This document shows positions 39,100-50,389 of a DNA stretch of 64,000 nt, one piece after another. How positions within the stretch are numbered: position 1 is the first letter of the stretch; the number at the start of each line of letters is the position of its first letter. The stretch is from NCBI GenBank assembly GCA_039621445.1, contig CP154955.1, positions 3,020,017 through 3,084,016 on the forward strand, given 5' to 3'. The notes beneath the pieces were generated by a model that was not told where the DNA came from, made no database searches, and saw only the letters and a list, made by a program, of their open reading frames with translations. This DNA is from Euglena gracilis (Eukaryota; Euglenida; Euglenophyceae; Euglenales). Position numbers and translations under genes: made by a program.

Positions 39100-39285
39100 A
39101 CTGCATTCTCAAATAGACTCAAACCCCAATAGACTCAAAATTCAGAACCAGTTTCTGAATCCAAGAATGTCTGGAAATCCTCAGATCCGGCACATGTCAC
39201 ACTTTGCACATCAAAGAAACCGACTCTGCGCAGAATCAGAAAGGAGGCGAGTCATGCTGGAGGGAGGTGGGTCGGCATTGTCACG
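39100..39285 (+). CDS. Possible exon, unidentified
   Basis: The plus-strand frame reads LKIQNQFLNPRMSGNPQIRH, MSHFAHQRNRLCAESERRRV, MLEG before a donor-like GAGG/GTGGGTC (39268-39274). Basic and possibly nucleic-acid binding. No acceptor fixed and no family recognised. Confidence 0.28.
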
Positions 39286-39611
39286 CGCTACGGTGACGGG
39301 AATGGTCCGCGAGCATAGATTCACTTAGTGAACCTCCCAGGGAGGAACTTTTCCTCTGGCCCACGTTTTCTTCGAACCCCCCCCCCCCCCAGCGGGTCAG
39401 CCATCCACCCACCCAAAAGCCAGCCAAAATCGACCGAAACCCCTTCTGCCGGCCTGGCCTTCGGCCGGGCCAAAATCTGACCCATGGCGCACCCCACCCC
39501 CACGGGAGGGGTCTGTTGTCCCCAACTTCCAAAAAAAACCCACCTACCCCCCGGTGGGACACCCTCTGCGACACCCCCCCCCAGGGAGTGGCACAGAGGT
39601 GTTAAATGAAT

Positions 39612-39798
39612 CTATGTCTGAGAGGCAGGAGGGCTGAACTTGTGAGAGACGCCGAGGTACAAGGCGTCAGCAGAAACCCTACGAGGTTTGGGAATAGCGT
39701 TGCTCTCAAATGCGGAAATAGAAAAAGAGGGGGGAACGGCGCCTTCAATTTCTTTTGCAGTGGGAAGACACTTGAAAATGTGGTGTTCGAACGCTGAA
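39612..39798 (-). CDS. Possible terminal exon, unidentified
   Basis: Acceptor TCTTCCTTCAG (minus strand) precedes FEHHIFKCLPTAKEIEGAVP, PSFSISAFESNAIPKPRRVS, ADALYLGVSHKFSPPASQT and a stop at about 39612. The sequence has balanced codon use and looks like a genuine C terminus. The opposite strand is also open. Not recognised. Confidence 0.35.
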
Positions 39799-40017
39799 GG
39801 AAGAGACGGCACTGTGTTTTAGTTTCAGTTATGGCTGTTTGATGGAAGGATGAGCAACCCTTCAGAAACGCTCCGGTGGCACAGAGGGCTGTTAACGGCA
39901 CCCTGTGTGGACAAGGGGGGAGCCTCTCAGTTTTCAACAATTATTCGTCGTTTGGAGAAATACACTGAACTCCACAACGCCACAAGAAGACCGCCAGGAA
40001 ACTGCAAAAAAAAAGAC

Positions 40018-40092
40018 GACATATGTCATATGCCATATACATATATCATATATGTATCATGCATATGTCATATGTGTCATATACACGTTTGT
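40018..40092. repeat. ATATGTCAT microsatellite-like array
   Basis: Imperfect repeats of CATATGTCATAT and ATATATCATATATGTATCATG, palindromic in character. Confidence 0.75.
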
Positions 40093-40190
40093 CATGTGCC
40101 GACAAAAGCACCTTGGCCAGGGGTGGGCTCACCGGCGCACCATTGCTTACTGACCCCCGGTGGAGGGGGGGCAGGTAGGGGGTTAGGGGG

Positions 40191-40440
40191 CAGGGCTGTA
40201 CAGGAAAGCCTGGTGAGGGGGTCGATCCCCCCACCCACCACAACCGGCACAGCACTTGCTCAAAGGAAATTCCTTCGGTGCCGAAGGCGGCGAAGAAAAA
40301 TTTTGACCTAAAAATCACCCTTCCCCCGAATAACGGGAAGGCCTGGTGGGAGGGGGTCGAACCCCTCCACCCACGAGGATGGGTGGGGGGGTCGACCCCC
40401 CACCACCCTTAGGGTTGTGGGGATTCCCGTACAGCCCTGG
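40191..40440. mobile_element. MITE with CAGGGCTGTACAGGAA ends
   Basis: Left CAGGGCTGTACAGGAA and right TTCCCGTACAGCCCTGG are inverted repeats (15 of 16). The interior carries GGTGGGTGG/CCACCCACC and GGGGTCGA-CCCC hairpins and a TTCGGTGCCGAAGGCGGCGAA hairpin box. A sister copy is at 46158-46312; partial copies with GGATTCCCG lie at 23340-23440 and 52100-52240. Confidence 0.7.
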
Positions 40441-40499
40441 TCGGGGGGTGGTCACTTTCCACCTTGCCAGTAAGCACTTTTTGAGAACCAATCACCCAC

Positions 40500-41090
40500 T
40501 TGAGCCCGATGGGGGGGGTCGGTCGCTCTGGCCACTCGGGTCAACGTGTCTCAAATCAATGGATATTGGCTGATTTGGGGGGGGCAAAGTTACGAAACCG
40601 GTGGGTTTCGGTTACTTTTTGAAAAATTAGATATATGCCTCCTGCGCCGTGTGACCACTTTCAGTAGTTTCTGCCCCCCCCCCCCAGAAGGGGGCCAAAA
40701 ATCACTCAGTTACCCCCCAGAGATGGAGCATTCCAAAACTTAAAGAATGATGTGCTGATGAGGCAGTGAGCAACGCATTTCACCACATCCATCTTACCCC
40801 CCCATATCCAACAACCGGTAACCTATGTCCTCTGACTGGGGGGGGTTCCTTACACAAGGGTTCCAAGAGAAATTCGGAGGGTGCTCGGGAACGCCCCCCA
40901 AAAAAAGTTCAAAATTTTCCCGCCGAGAATTGACGCGCCGAAAAATTTTATGCAACTTTGACAATTCTTGCCCGCGATGTGCCAAAAATGGCATTTTGGC
41001 TATTTTTTTGGCCGACTTTGGGTTCAAAAAATTTTGGCCTGGCGCTCCGCACTGGGCCAAAAAACTGGCCAAACCTCCAAAAAGGTGTCC
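40500..41090. other. Noncoding stretch with dispersed-family copy
   Basis: 40860-41110 is a copy of the 34.74-kb family (AATTTTATGCAACTTTGACAATTCTTG, GTGCCAAAAATGGCATTTTGGC, TTTGGCCTGGCGCTCCGC). 40500-40780 is AT-rich with poly-C at 40672-40686. No gene seen. Confidence 0.45.
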
Positions 41091-41129
41091 TCAGACCAGC
41101 GGGTTGGACATTGGGGGGGGTGAGAATGT

Positions 41130-41275
41130 TTGGTTGTTGACTTTCAAATTGTTTGCCTTGAACAGTGGAAAGTGATGGATGGACTCTATTGGCTCGGGAG
41201 GTCTCAAATAATAATAAAGTGTCTGGAAGGGGTTCTGGTCGAATCCCAGGGCCAACCACAGCAGAGGTCGGCCAT
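41130..41275 (-). CDS. Possible exon, unidentified (antisense ORF also open)
   Basis: The minus strand reads RPLLWLALGFDQNPFQTLYY, YLRPPEPIESIHHFPLFKAN with G/C-leaning third positions. The plus strand over 41153-41591 is open for 145 codons behind CCTTGAACAG (QWKVMDGLYWLGRSQIIIKC through LFEMIFNNLREHSKHMQFQK). Only one can be a true coding strand; I lean to minus for the exon and leave the longer plus frame as an alternative. Confidence 0.3.
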
Positions 41276-41599
41276 GCATCAACGGCCCCCACGATCAAAT
41301 GCGTGCAGGCTGGCCACAGATCACACCCCATGCCTGTTTGTTCATGAATTCATACCCGTCTCAGAGATAATATTCCAGTCCCAAAGACACCTGTTCTTGC
41401 AACTGCAACTATCTGGCGACTGCAACTACCCCCTCAAAAAAATCTCTCGTAGCCACAATCAGAAACACAAAGGGGATTTTTGTGGGTCTCGTCACAATCT
41501 TTTTGAAATGATTTTCAATAATCTTCGTGAACATTCCAAGCATATGCAATTCCAGAAAATGCATGGACGTCACCATTCCCAGGCAGGTTGAAAGACAAG

Positions 41600-42050
41600 G
41601 GTTTTTTCATCATTTCTTATGGGTGGGGAGTGGCAAGACTGAGTTGCGCCGCCATCGCTCGGTGAGCTAAAAGAGAGGCCGATGCGCAATAAAGTGCGTG
41701 CCTTTGCCTGGCACAGAGAACATAAAGAAAAGAGAACAACTGGGGACGATGCAAACAAGCTTCAGATATACCTTTGCACACATATATTTTATATTTTGCA
41801 TACAGAGTATGTGTATGGCGTATGGCAGGCGTTTTTTTGGATACCCCCCCCAGGGGGGTATCGAAATGGACACTTGGTTTGGCCACGGTGTACCTGGGGT
41901 TAGTCAAGGTGTAGGGTTTGGGTTAGGAATGGCAGGCCGGTCTTCGGCCGCACGCTGGTCCCACAAATCTCAGGCTGCCATTGCAGGCTCAAAGGCGCCC
42001 CAAAAAAACGGTTTGCTGCTGCTGCTGCTCTGCTGCTGGTGTGCGTTGTA
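41600..42050. other. Noncoding stretch
   Basis: AT-rich with a G/C hairpin at 41847-41862. No gene seen. Confidence 0.4.
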
Positions 42051-42053
42051 GAA

Positions 42054-42054
42054 A

Positions 42055-42088
<34 letters not shown>

Positions 42089-42260
42089 AGTGGTGGTGGT
42101 GGTGGTGGTGGTGGTAGGAGGAGGAGGAGGAGTAGTAGTGGTGGCGGTGGTAGCAGCAGCAGCAGCAGTTGTTGTTGTTGTTGTTGTTGTTGTTGCGGTT
42201 GCGGTTGCGGTTGCGGTTGCGGTTGCGGTTGGTGTTGGTGTTGCCGGTGTTGTTGTTAAC
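42054..42260. repeat. Compound trinucleotide/hexanucleotide microsatellite
   Basis: In order GGC repeats (42057-42090), GGT repeats, AGG repeats, GCA/GTA mixtures, GTT repeats (42168-42193) and TTGCGG hexamers (42190-42232). Translations such as poly-Ala, poly-Gly and poly-Asn are artefacts. Confidence 0.95.
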
Positions 42261-43698
42261 AATACCACTGAGTTTCTTGGCCGTTTTGATGCACACCCAA
42301 ATCAGCAAAAAGTCCTCCGGGAGAATAAAAACACCACGAGTTCTCAAAAAAAAAAGTGATAGTGTTTTTGCACAGTCTGTGTCCTAAAAAATTCATTCAA
42401 AAACATGTCTTTTGCAAATTGTTGAAATAAACATTCCAAAAAAAAGCAACTTATACCAAGAATATGCGACCCCTCCAACCAGGAAACCAAAAATTTTTTT
42501 TTCCACATACTGGTGATCAGGTTTTTGGAAGTTTTGTTTCTCTGTAGGGTTTCCCCAAATTTTTGCTGGACCTTTTCCCTCCTTTTCACCTTTTTCGCAG
42601 TTTTTTTTCACCTTTGACCCGGACCACCTGGGAAACTGTCCCGTGGCTCCACCCTCACCCCCATACCCCCCCCCCGGGCGCTGGTCCCACCGCGGCGCTT
42701 GACCCCCTCCTCCTTAACTTGCCCCCCCCAAAGTTGGTCTTCGGCCTTGACTTCCAATCTTGGCCACTTATTTTTAAGGTTTTTGGCCTATTTTGCGCAT
42801 GGCCCCTGATGCTGCCCCCCCCCCCCCCGGCCTTACCTTCAATCGTGCCCTGGGGAGGGGGGGGGGGCTGTACGCATTGGGCCTACCTCTGTACTTGCTA
42901 ACTTCTCTGGAAAATTAAGCTGTACAGCAGATCAAGACCGAAAAACCAACCCAAAAATGAAACATGCAAATCATGAATAATGCAGAAATGAAATGAGCAC
43001 AAAAATAAAACTAATTGCAATCTGCAGCATGCAGCAAAACTTGGCTGCTTACCATGAACGCAGAAAAGGTGAAACAATGCTTGGATGGTACAAGCCAAAA
43101 TCAACTCGCGTAACCCACAATCTTATGACCCCAACAAAAATGTGTGAAGAAAAGCAAAACTCATAACATTGTGCCTGCTTTGAAAATTGTTCAAATAAAC
43201 AATTTTTTGGGCATATTCATTTGAAAAAAGTTTTATGTGGATTTGCAACCATTATTTTTGTAATTTGCAAATCCATTTTGCAAAAAAAAAACGTAGCGGT
43301 TGTTGGCAAGAGGGCACGAAAGCCAAACGAGGACATCAAACAATAATGAAGGCGTGTTTTGAACAATCAGCATAACGGATTTTCACATTTAACACAGTGG
43401 ACAGAACCACGTCATTCATCCAACAGGCTTTGCCTTAAAAAAAAAACAGAGCAAATAGTGGAAAGACTGCAATATATGCAGAACATAAAAAATGAATCGG
43501 AAAATAGAAAATGGAAAATCAATTCTGATTTATCATCACAAAAATACCCTTGGCAAAGATTTCGGATTCTGCCCTCATAAATGGTCAGAAAAACAGCGGT
43601 GGGGGAGAGGGGGGGTGACAATCTCCATTCACAAGCAAGTGCAGTGCCTGCAAAATCAGTGGAGAAGGGGAAAGCGGGTTTGAAGGGGACCAGACCCA
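42261..43698. other. Noncoding stretch
   Basis: AT-rich DNA with a G/C-tract block at 42650-42880. It lies downstream of the DYNLT2B-like stop codon at 43699. No gene seen. Confidence 0.4.
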
Positions 43699-43746
43699 TC
43701 AGTAGTGGTATAGGCCGAAGACAGTGGCGACGCAGAACAGTTGCTT
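43699..43746 (-). CDS. DYNLT2B/TCTEX1D2-like dynein light chain, last exon
   Basis: Acceptor GCACTGTCGCAG, then KQLFCVATVFGLYHY and TGA at 43701-43699. It is phase 0, following the phase-0 donor at 45650. In Tctex1-domain proteins the last strand is an aliphatic stretch ending in a glycine, an aromatic and a short tail (LFCV-x3-FG-x-aromatic), and the spacing from FWD is the same here. This completes the domain. Confidence 0.8.
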   Translation of the reverse strand, partial: KQLFCVATVFGLYHY

Positions 43747-43939
43747 CTGCGACAGTGCGGGAGAGTGTTGGTCTCTGGTGAACTGAATCGGCACGGGTGA
43801 GGCGAGTCAACACCACCCACCCACCCACCACCATCCATCTTCATCCATCCATTCCTCCCCATCCATTGGCCGTTCAGGACCGCTGAGGCTGTACTCCTAT
43901 TGTCCCCTACACACCCACTCACCCATCCACCCACCCTTC

Positions 43940-44152
<213 letters not shown>

Positions 44153-45649
44153 CCCAGAGAATCACCACACACACCCACTCCCACCGGGGGGGGGGGTGCA
44201 ATATGGACCCTCGAAAAACGCGACGCAAAAAAAAACACACAAAAACGCAAATAAATGCAAATAAATGCAAAAAAAAACCCCGTTGCATATGCAAATCCTC
44301 TAGGAGCTCACCGAATATACACTTTCTGCTGGAGAAGACTTAGAAAAAAATTGGCTCCTCCAGGGAAAATTTTTCATCTTGCATACAAAAGAACATTTTG
44401 CTGACCAAAAACAAATGCAAAAAATAATGACAAAAAATAACAAAAATTTTGGTCTCGGAGGAAAATAGGGGTCAAAACAAGGAATCCTTCATTCATTGTC
44501 AAAATGTTTTCCAGCGAAAATCCAAAAATAGCCAAAAAAAACAAAAAAACCCGCCTAAAAAAGCAAAGAAAATGCAAATTTTGCCAAAAAATGCGAAAAT
44601 GAAAGAAAAAAACAGAAAAAAAACCGCAAAAAAAGCTTTTGTGTTACCCCCCCCCTGCACCCACCCACCCACCCACCCACCCACATACAACACATACACA
44701 CACGCAACACAGACAAACACACAAACAAACACACATAACACACACACACACACAACCTCAACCCCAGAAAATCGGAAAAGAAGATAACATTAATGGGAAA
44801 TCAACAATCGGTTTTTCATGAGTGTTCCACAAGTTGAACGTTCTCCAGCCGAAAAAGGCTTCGGTCCATTTTTGTTAAAGATCCATGTTCAAATAAATGC
44901 AATAATTCACATGGGTGTGCAGAACCGTCAAACCACTTTTTGGCCATTTTGAACACGTTTTTCAAAATTTTTCGGCCAGACCCAGCAAAAAGGGGCTGGT
45001 GGCTGCGACAGCATCACGGGACGGTGCTGCTGCGGCTGGGCTGGGCCAAAATCGGGGCTTGCAACAGCAGCACCCCCATGGGGGGTCTGCAAAACCTTTA
45101 AGAGATGTGTGATGCATGTGCATATGCGTACACATATAATTATGCATATGCATACACATACATATGCACATGCACATACATATACACATACACATACACA
45201 TACATGTACATATACATATACATATCAGGGGATTTTTAAAAGACCGGGAGGGAGGGGGGTCCTCCCCACCCACCCACCCCCTGGGGGGGGGGGCCGGGGG
45301 GGGTGTCCTGGGGGACCCACAAAAAAAATGCCGAAAATCGCGAAAAGTGCTAAAAATAGCACTTTTCAAAAAATTTGGCGCCTTCGGCACCGAAAAGGAT
45401 ATCCCACCCCCCTCCGGGGGGACCCGGGGGGGGGGGGGGGCTCGGCCGGACCCTCCCACCTTACCCCCCCTCCCCCCCGGGGTCCTTGACTAAAAAAAAC
45501 TCCTGATACATATGCATATGCATATACAATTGCATATGTATTGCAGTATTTGAACACACTGTAAATGGACATGCAAAAATATCGACACTTGCCTGAAGTT
45601 GCAAAGCATAACACAAATATCAACTCACATTTCATGAGGTTCCACATAC
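44153..45649. other. Last intron of DYNLT2B-like gene (1.9 kb with the AC array)
   Basis: Contains AAAAATGC-rich DNA (44360-44640), CACA/ACCC arrays (44655-44755), CATATG/CATACA arrays (45112-45228) and a G/C block with a GGCGCCTTCGGCACCG hairpin (45377-45394). No exon seen. Confidence 0.5.
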
Positions 45650-45713
45650 GCTGATGTACAATTCCTCTGCGTAGTTGTCCGTATCTGAGTCCCAAAAGCA
45701 CCGGCAGCCCATT
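45650..45713 (-). CDS. DYNLT2B/TCTEX1D2-like dynein light chain, exon d
   Basis: Acceptor TTCCCTCCGCAG, donor ATCAGC before GTATGT. Reads MGCRCFWDSDTDNYAEELYI-S. The RCFWD-x-DTDNY signature is diagnostic of the Tctex1-domain group related to human DYNLT2B, a light chain of cytoplasmic dynein-2 that drives retrograde intraflagellar transport. It starts by completing the split lysine codon of the previous exon (CTG AA + A) and ends in phase 0. Confidence 0.88.
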
Positions 45714-46033
45714 CTGCGGAGGGAACCAGGGGCTTGGACAGCGGTGGGCGCGTCCAATTGTTATGCCTTTCTTGCTGTCGCATCGTACAGAAAAAGACAA
45801 ATTCACTACCCCCAAAAGGCAAAAACTTGTGTCGAAGGGGTCCATCAGTCAGGCCCGGTCTACGCTAACTGCAACAGCACAGCGCACCCACACCAACCCC
45901 TACTCCTCACGTCAGGCTGAAGCTCAATCTCCCTCCCCCCCCCTGGGCGCGGCTTTTTGCCACTTCACAATTATGTTTGGGTTTAATTCCCCTCCTCCGG
46001 AGGAGCACGGCCAGAGATGGGAGTTCGGCACAC

Positions 46034-46103
46034 TTCAGGCCCTCGCCGCGCTGCTCCCCGATGACGACCGAGACGATGAACTTGTACCGGTCCCAGCCCA
46101 GCT
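46034..46103 (-). CDS. DYNLT2B/TCTEX1D2-like dynein light chain, exon c
   Basis: Acceptor CTCCCCCCCAG, donor CCTGAA before GTGTGC. Reads LGWDRYKFIVSVVIGEQRGE-GLK. The RYKFIV-x-VVIGEQRGEG strand pair is the best-conserved part of the family. Two leading bases complete the glutamate codon split by exon b (AAA G + AG). Very high similarity; the identification does not depend on neighbours. Confidence 0.9.
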
Positions 46104-46157
46104 CTGGGGGGGAGGGGGCAAAAGATTCACCAAGTACACGCCGGAGAGGGGGAGGGC

Positions 46158-46312
46158 AGGGCTGTCCGGGCTGTCCAGGTGAGGGGTGGAAACCCCAACA
46201 CGGGAGTGGGGGTCGACCCCGCCCCACCGCAGCACCGCGCAGGGAAAACTCCTTCGGCGCCGAAGGGAAGTTTTGACCCATTTTGGGACAACGTTTCCTG
46301 CACAGCCCTGGG
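46158..46312. mobile_element. Short MITE, sister of 40191-40440
   Basis: Starts CAGGGCTGTCCGGG and ends GTTTCCTGCACAGCCCTGG, inverted. The interior holds GGGTCGACCCC and CTTCGGCGCCGAAGG hairpins. Located in an intron of the DYNLT2B-like gene. Confidence 0.6.
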
Positions 46313-46886
46313 GGGGAGGGGGAAGGACGGTGTGCCCATCGGGACCCTCTCAGGCGGACGGAATTAGGAACGGCCCATCTTCACTCAGAACGGTGCGATG
46401 TGTTGCCGGTGCTTCGGCAGCCCGTCAAGCGCCTGGCAACCGCCCAATGAGATTTGAAACAGTTTTAAATGACCAAGGTAAAGCAGATCATAAATTTCAA
46501 CGACACGGCCTTAGACCAAGACCCATTCCCCCACTGTTTTTGAAACTCCCCTCACCCGCAACCCTCCCCCTTGGGGTTACCCCACCCACTCACCAATCCC
46601 AAAACAACCCAACAAAGGCCGACAAAAGAAGTCTGGCTGACCCCCCCCCCCGGCCAGTTTTGGCTGGACTATGGAAACTCACCTTCGCGTCAGTGCAAAC
46701 TGAACGTGCAGGCCCCATCTCCCCTTGCCAGTCACCTCGAATGCCGAGGGAGGCGGCAACTATCGATCTTGTTGCAGAGCAGCACAGAGGTTCCAAAAAA
46801 ACAACAACAAAAAGAAGCAAGGGAAATGATGTGGGGTCACCCCCAAAAGGCACACACCGCCTGCGCCCACAAGTGGAAGGGGGGAC

Positions 46887-46946
46887 CTTTCAGGCGATCG
46901 CGAATGGCGTCCGCGATTTCTTTCGTCGAGTTCGTGACGTTGTCGG
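46887..46946 (-). CDS. DYNLT2B/TCTEX1D2-like dynein light chain, exon b
   Basis: Acceptor CCCTGCCTCCAG, donor CTGAAAG before GTCCCC. Reads DNVTNSTKEIADAIRDRLK, the helix before the first conserved strand (LTK-x-I-x-D-x-I-K-x-x-L-K in relatives). It starts with two bases completing a proline codon from exon a and ends with one base for exon c. Confidence 0.8.
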
Positions 46947-47430
46947 CTGGAGGCAGGGCTCAGCCGACGGGCTGCGGGGCAACCCAACCGTCCACAGCCC
47001 TCCGTGGGCCACTTCCCATGGTTTGGAAACAAGATCACGCAAACGCTTGGCTGGATGTGGTGCAAGAAAACAAAAGCAATTCCTGGTTTCCCCACGAAGA
47101 AATTTCAGACCTCAGTACTTCTTCTTTTGGGTAGAGAAAGAGAGAGGGGGGGGGAGGGGACGTGGGATGATGGGTCCAGGAATCGTTTTTGAATGTGCCA
47201 GTTGCTCTTGAAATATTGCCTGGCTGGTTGCCAGCAACAGCTTTGCTCCTCCCACATGGTTTGCAAATATTCTCCGCTGCAACGTGTAGGTGCGCATGAC
47301 TTTGCGCGTGCGCTAAAACGAGGCCAAGCATGACGAAATACAACCTCCGATGGGTGGGACGCTGAAACAGTGCTTCCGGCCGACAGGAAAATGCGCGGCT
47401 GTGCATTTTCCTGTCGGCTTCTCTTGGCAC

Positions 47431-47519
47431 GAGGGCCGGCCCTGGGCTGGTACTCCTGGCCCTCCAGCTTCTCCTGCAGGACCTTCTTCATGATCTCCTT
47501 CACCACCGGCCCCCGGAAC
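47431..47519 (-). CDS. DYNLT2B/TCTEX1D2-like dynein light chain, exon a
   Basis: Acceptor GTGCGGTCCCAG, donor GGCCCTC before GTGCCA. Reads FRGPVVKEIMKKVLQEKLEG-QEYQPRAGP. The (K)FR-x-x-x-V-K-x-I-x-x-V-L-x-E-x-L-x-x-x-x-Y pattern begins the Tctex1 domain in DYNLT2B relatives. The first base completes a split codon, so at least one more 5' exon with the short N terminus should exist beyond 47.5 kb. I did not find it; the 2.2-kb TG minisatellite lies just upstream. Confidence 0.8.
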
Positions 47520-47554
47520 CTGGGACCGCACAAACACACGCTCACAGCACACCA

Positions 47555-47975
47555 TCACCCCCGACTAAACAAAAATGTCGTGTCTGCAGTGTGTGTACCA
47601 GGCTATTGCTTAAGGATCCCAGGGCCCACTGGCTAGTCATTTTGCTTGACACTGAAAAAAAAAGATTCGCTAGACCCCCCGGGGGTGGGGTCCGGGATCC
47701 CCCCGATTGGAAACAATTTTCCTCTGGCGCTGTGCAACGATGTGGAAATGACGTTTTCAAAGGGTTTTTTGGCTGACTTTTGTTCCAAAAAAAATCCCAA
47801 AAAAATGGCCAAAATGCCCTATTTTGGCCTGCTTTGGGGGGGGGTGCGAAAAAAATTTTCGGAGCTTCGCAGCGGTTACTGAAAAAAACTTCCACTAGCT
47901 AGCCCTGCTAACAGACCCCGGGGGGTCCACTGGAACTTTCTCCAGACCCCCCGAGGGGATGCAGCAAACCTTTAA
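47555..47975. other. Noncoding repeats upstream of exon a
   Basis: CAGGCTATTGCTTAAGG (47610) and CTTTAAGCAATAGCCTGG (47970-47986) are inverted, suggesting a foldback element of about 375 bp ending at the minisatellite. Inside: GACCCCCCGGGGGTGGGGTC and a T/A-rich middle. No gene seen. Confidence 0.45.
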
Positions 47976-47986
47976 GCAATAGCCTG

Positions 47987-48420
47987 GTGTGTGCGTGTGT
48001 ATATGTGTGTGTGTGCGTTGATGTGTGTTGATGTGTGTGGATGCATGCGCATGTGTTTGATGTGTGTGTGTGTGTGGGCGTTGATATGTGTGGATGTACA
48101 TGCATGTGTTGATGTGTGTGTATGCATGTGTGCGTTGATGTGTGTGGATGCATGTGCATGTGTTTGATGTGTGTGTGCGTTGATGCGTGTGGATGTATGT
48201 GCATGTGTTTGATGTGTGTGTGTGTGTGTGTGTGGGCGTTGATTGTGTGGATGCATGTGCGTGTGTTGATGTGTGCATATAGGCGTTGATGTGTGTGGAT
48301 GAATGTGCATGTGTTGATGTGTGCGTGCGCGCGCGTTGATATGTGTGGGTGTATGTGCATGTGCTGATGTGTATGTATGCATGTGTGTGTTGATGTGTGT
48401 GGATGTATGCGCATGTGCTG

Positions 48421-48455
<35 letters not shown>

Positions 48456-49445
48456 TTGACGTGTGTGGATGCATGTGTGCGTTGATGTGTGTGGATGTAT
48501 GTGCATATATTGATGTGTGTGTATGTGTGTGTGTTGATGTGTGTGGATGTATGCACATGTGCTGATGTGTGTGTGTGTGTGTGGGCGTTGATGTGTGTGG
48601 ATGCATGTGCATGTGTTTGATGTGTGTGTATGCATGTGCATGTGTTTGATGTGTGTATGCATATGTGTGTTGATGTGTGTGGATGCATGTGCATGTGTTT
48701 GATGTGTGTGTGTGTGTGTGTGGGCGTTGATGTGGGCGTTGATATGTGTGGATGTGCATGTGCTGATATGTGTGTGTATGCATGTGTGCGTTGATGTGTG
48801 TGGATGCATGTGCATGTGTTTGGTGTGTGTGTGTGTGTATGTGTGTGTGTGTGTGTGTGTGCGTTGGTGTGTGTGGATGTATGTGCATGTGTTTGATGTG
48901 TGTGTGCGTGTGTCTTGGCGTTGATTGTGTGGATGCATGTGCGTGTGTTGATGTGTGCATGTAGGCGTTGATGTGTGTGGATGAATGTGCATGTGTTGAT
49001 GTGTGTGTGCGCGCGGGCGTTGATATGTGTGGGTGTATGTGTATGTGCTGATGTGTGTATGCATGTGTGTGTTGATGTGTGTGGATGTATGCGCATGTGC
49101 TGATGTGTGTGTGGGTGTGTGTGTGTGGGCGTTGATGTGTGTGGATGCCTGTGTGCGATGATGTGTGTGGATGCATGTGCATGTGCTGATGTGTGTGTGT
49201 GTGCGTGTGTGGGCGTTGATGTGTGTGGATGCATGTGCATGTGTGTGTATGCATGTGCATGTGTTTGATGTGTGTGTGTGTGTGTGTGTGTGTGGGCGTT
49301 GATGTGGGCGTTGATATGCGTGGATGTGCATGTGTTGATGTGTGTGTATGCATGTGTGTGTTGATGTGTGTGGATGTATGTGCATGTGCTGATGTGTGTG
49401 TATGCATGTGTGCGTTGATGTGTGTGGATGCATGTGCATGTGTTT

Positions 49446-49486
<41 letters not shown>

Positions 49487-49732
49487 TGGTGTGTGTGGAT
49501 GCATGTGCATGTGTTTGATGTGTGTGTGCGTGTGTCTTGGCGTTGATTGTGTGGATGCATGTGCGTGTGTTGATGTGTGCATATAGGCGTTGATGTGTGT
49601 GGATGAATGTGCATGTGTTGATGTGTGCGTGCGCGCGGGCGTTGATATGTGTGGGTGTATGTGCATGTGCTGATGTGTATGTATGCATGTGTGTGTTGAT
49701 GTGTGTGGATGTATGCGCATGTGCTGATGTGT

Positions 49733-49797
<65 letters not shown>

Positions 49798-49908
49798 CGT
49801 TGATGTGTGTGGATGCCTGTGTGCGTTGATGTGTGTGGATGTATGTGCATGTGTTGATGTGTGTGTGCGTGTGTGTGTTGATGTGTGTGGATGTATGCGC
49901 ATGTGCTG

Positions 49909-49941
<33 letters not shown>

Positions 49942-50196
49942 CGTTGATGTGCGTGGATGCATGTGTGCGTTGATGTGTGTGTATGCATGTGTATGTGTTT
50001 GATGTGTGTGTGTGTTGATGTGTGTGGATGCATGTGTGCATTGATGTGTGTGGATGCATGTGCATGTGTTTGATGTGTGTGTGGGAGTTGATGTGTGTGG
50101 ATGTACGTGCATGTGTTGATGTGTGTGTGTATGCATGTGTGCGTTGATGTGTGTGGATGCATGTGTTTGATGTGTGTGTGTGCGCGCGCGCGAAGG
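47987..50196. repeat. 2.2-kb TG-rich minisatellite
   Basis: Units of roughly 24-36 bp built on GTTGATGTGTGTGGATGCATGTG with pure TG runs between. Higher-order blocks of several hundred bp repeat: for example GGCGTTGATTGTGTGGATGCATG occurs near 48236, 48917 and 49539 and GCGTTGATATGTGTGG near 48332, 49018 and 49640. The 700-800-residue HT-rich frames on the minus strand are artefacts. Confidence 0.95.
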
Positions 50197-50278
50197 GGGT
50201 TTGTAGAGTTGCCAGGACTGAGCTGCCCCCCCCCCCAACCCAACAAAACACTCCAATCTAGCCGTGAACTTACCCCAG

Positions 50279-50389
50279 CAGCAGCACCCAGATGAAGGGA
50301 AAAACACCCTCTTTTACTGCAACGTTCTCATCGTGATGACCCGGCTGCACATGGCTTTTCTTCAGTTCAGTTTTTTTGACTTCATTTGA
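50279..50389 (+). CDS. Possible terminal exon, unidentified
   Basis: Acceptor GAACTTACCCCAG, then QQHPDEGKNTLFYCNVLIVM, TRLHMAFLQFSFFDFI and a stop. 37 codons, third positions mostly G/C. The minus strand is also open and ends at a consensus donor (GTAAGT at 50274-50269; GVFPFIWVLLLG), so either strand could be real. Not recognised. Confidence 0.33.
   Translation, partial: QQHPDEGKNTLFYCNVLIVMTRLHMAFLQFSFFDFI

Noticed and set aside
41981-42359. Poly-Gly, poly-Ala and poly-Asn reading frames
   Set aside because: Products of the trinucleotide microsatellite.
47895-50307. Open frames of up to 799 codons rich in His and Thr on the minus strand
   Set aside because: They are open in all three frames and arise from the TG/ATG minisatellite, not from coding selection.
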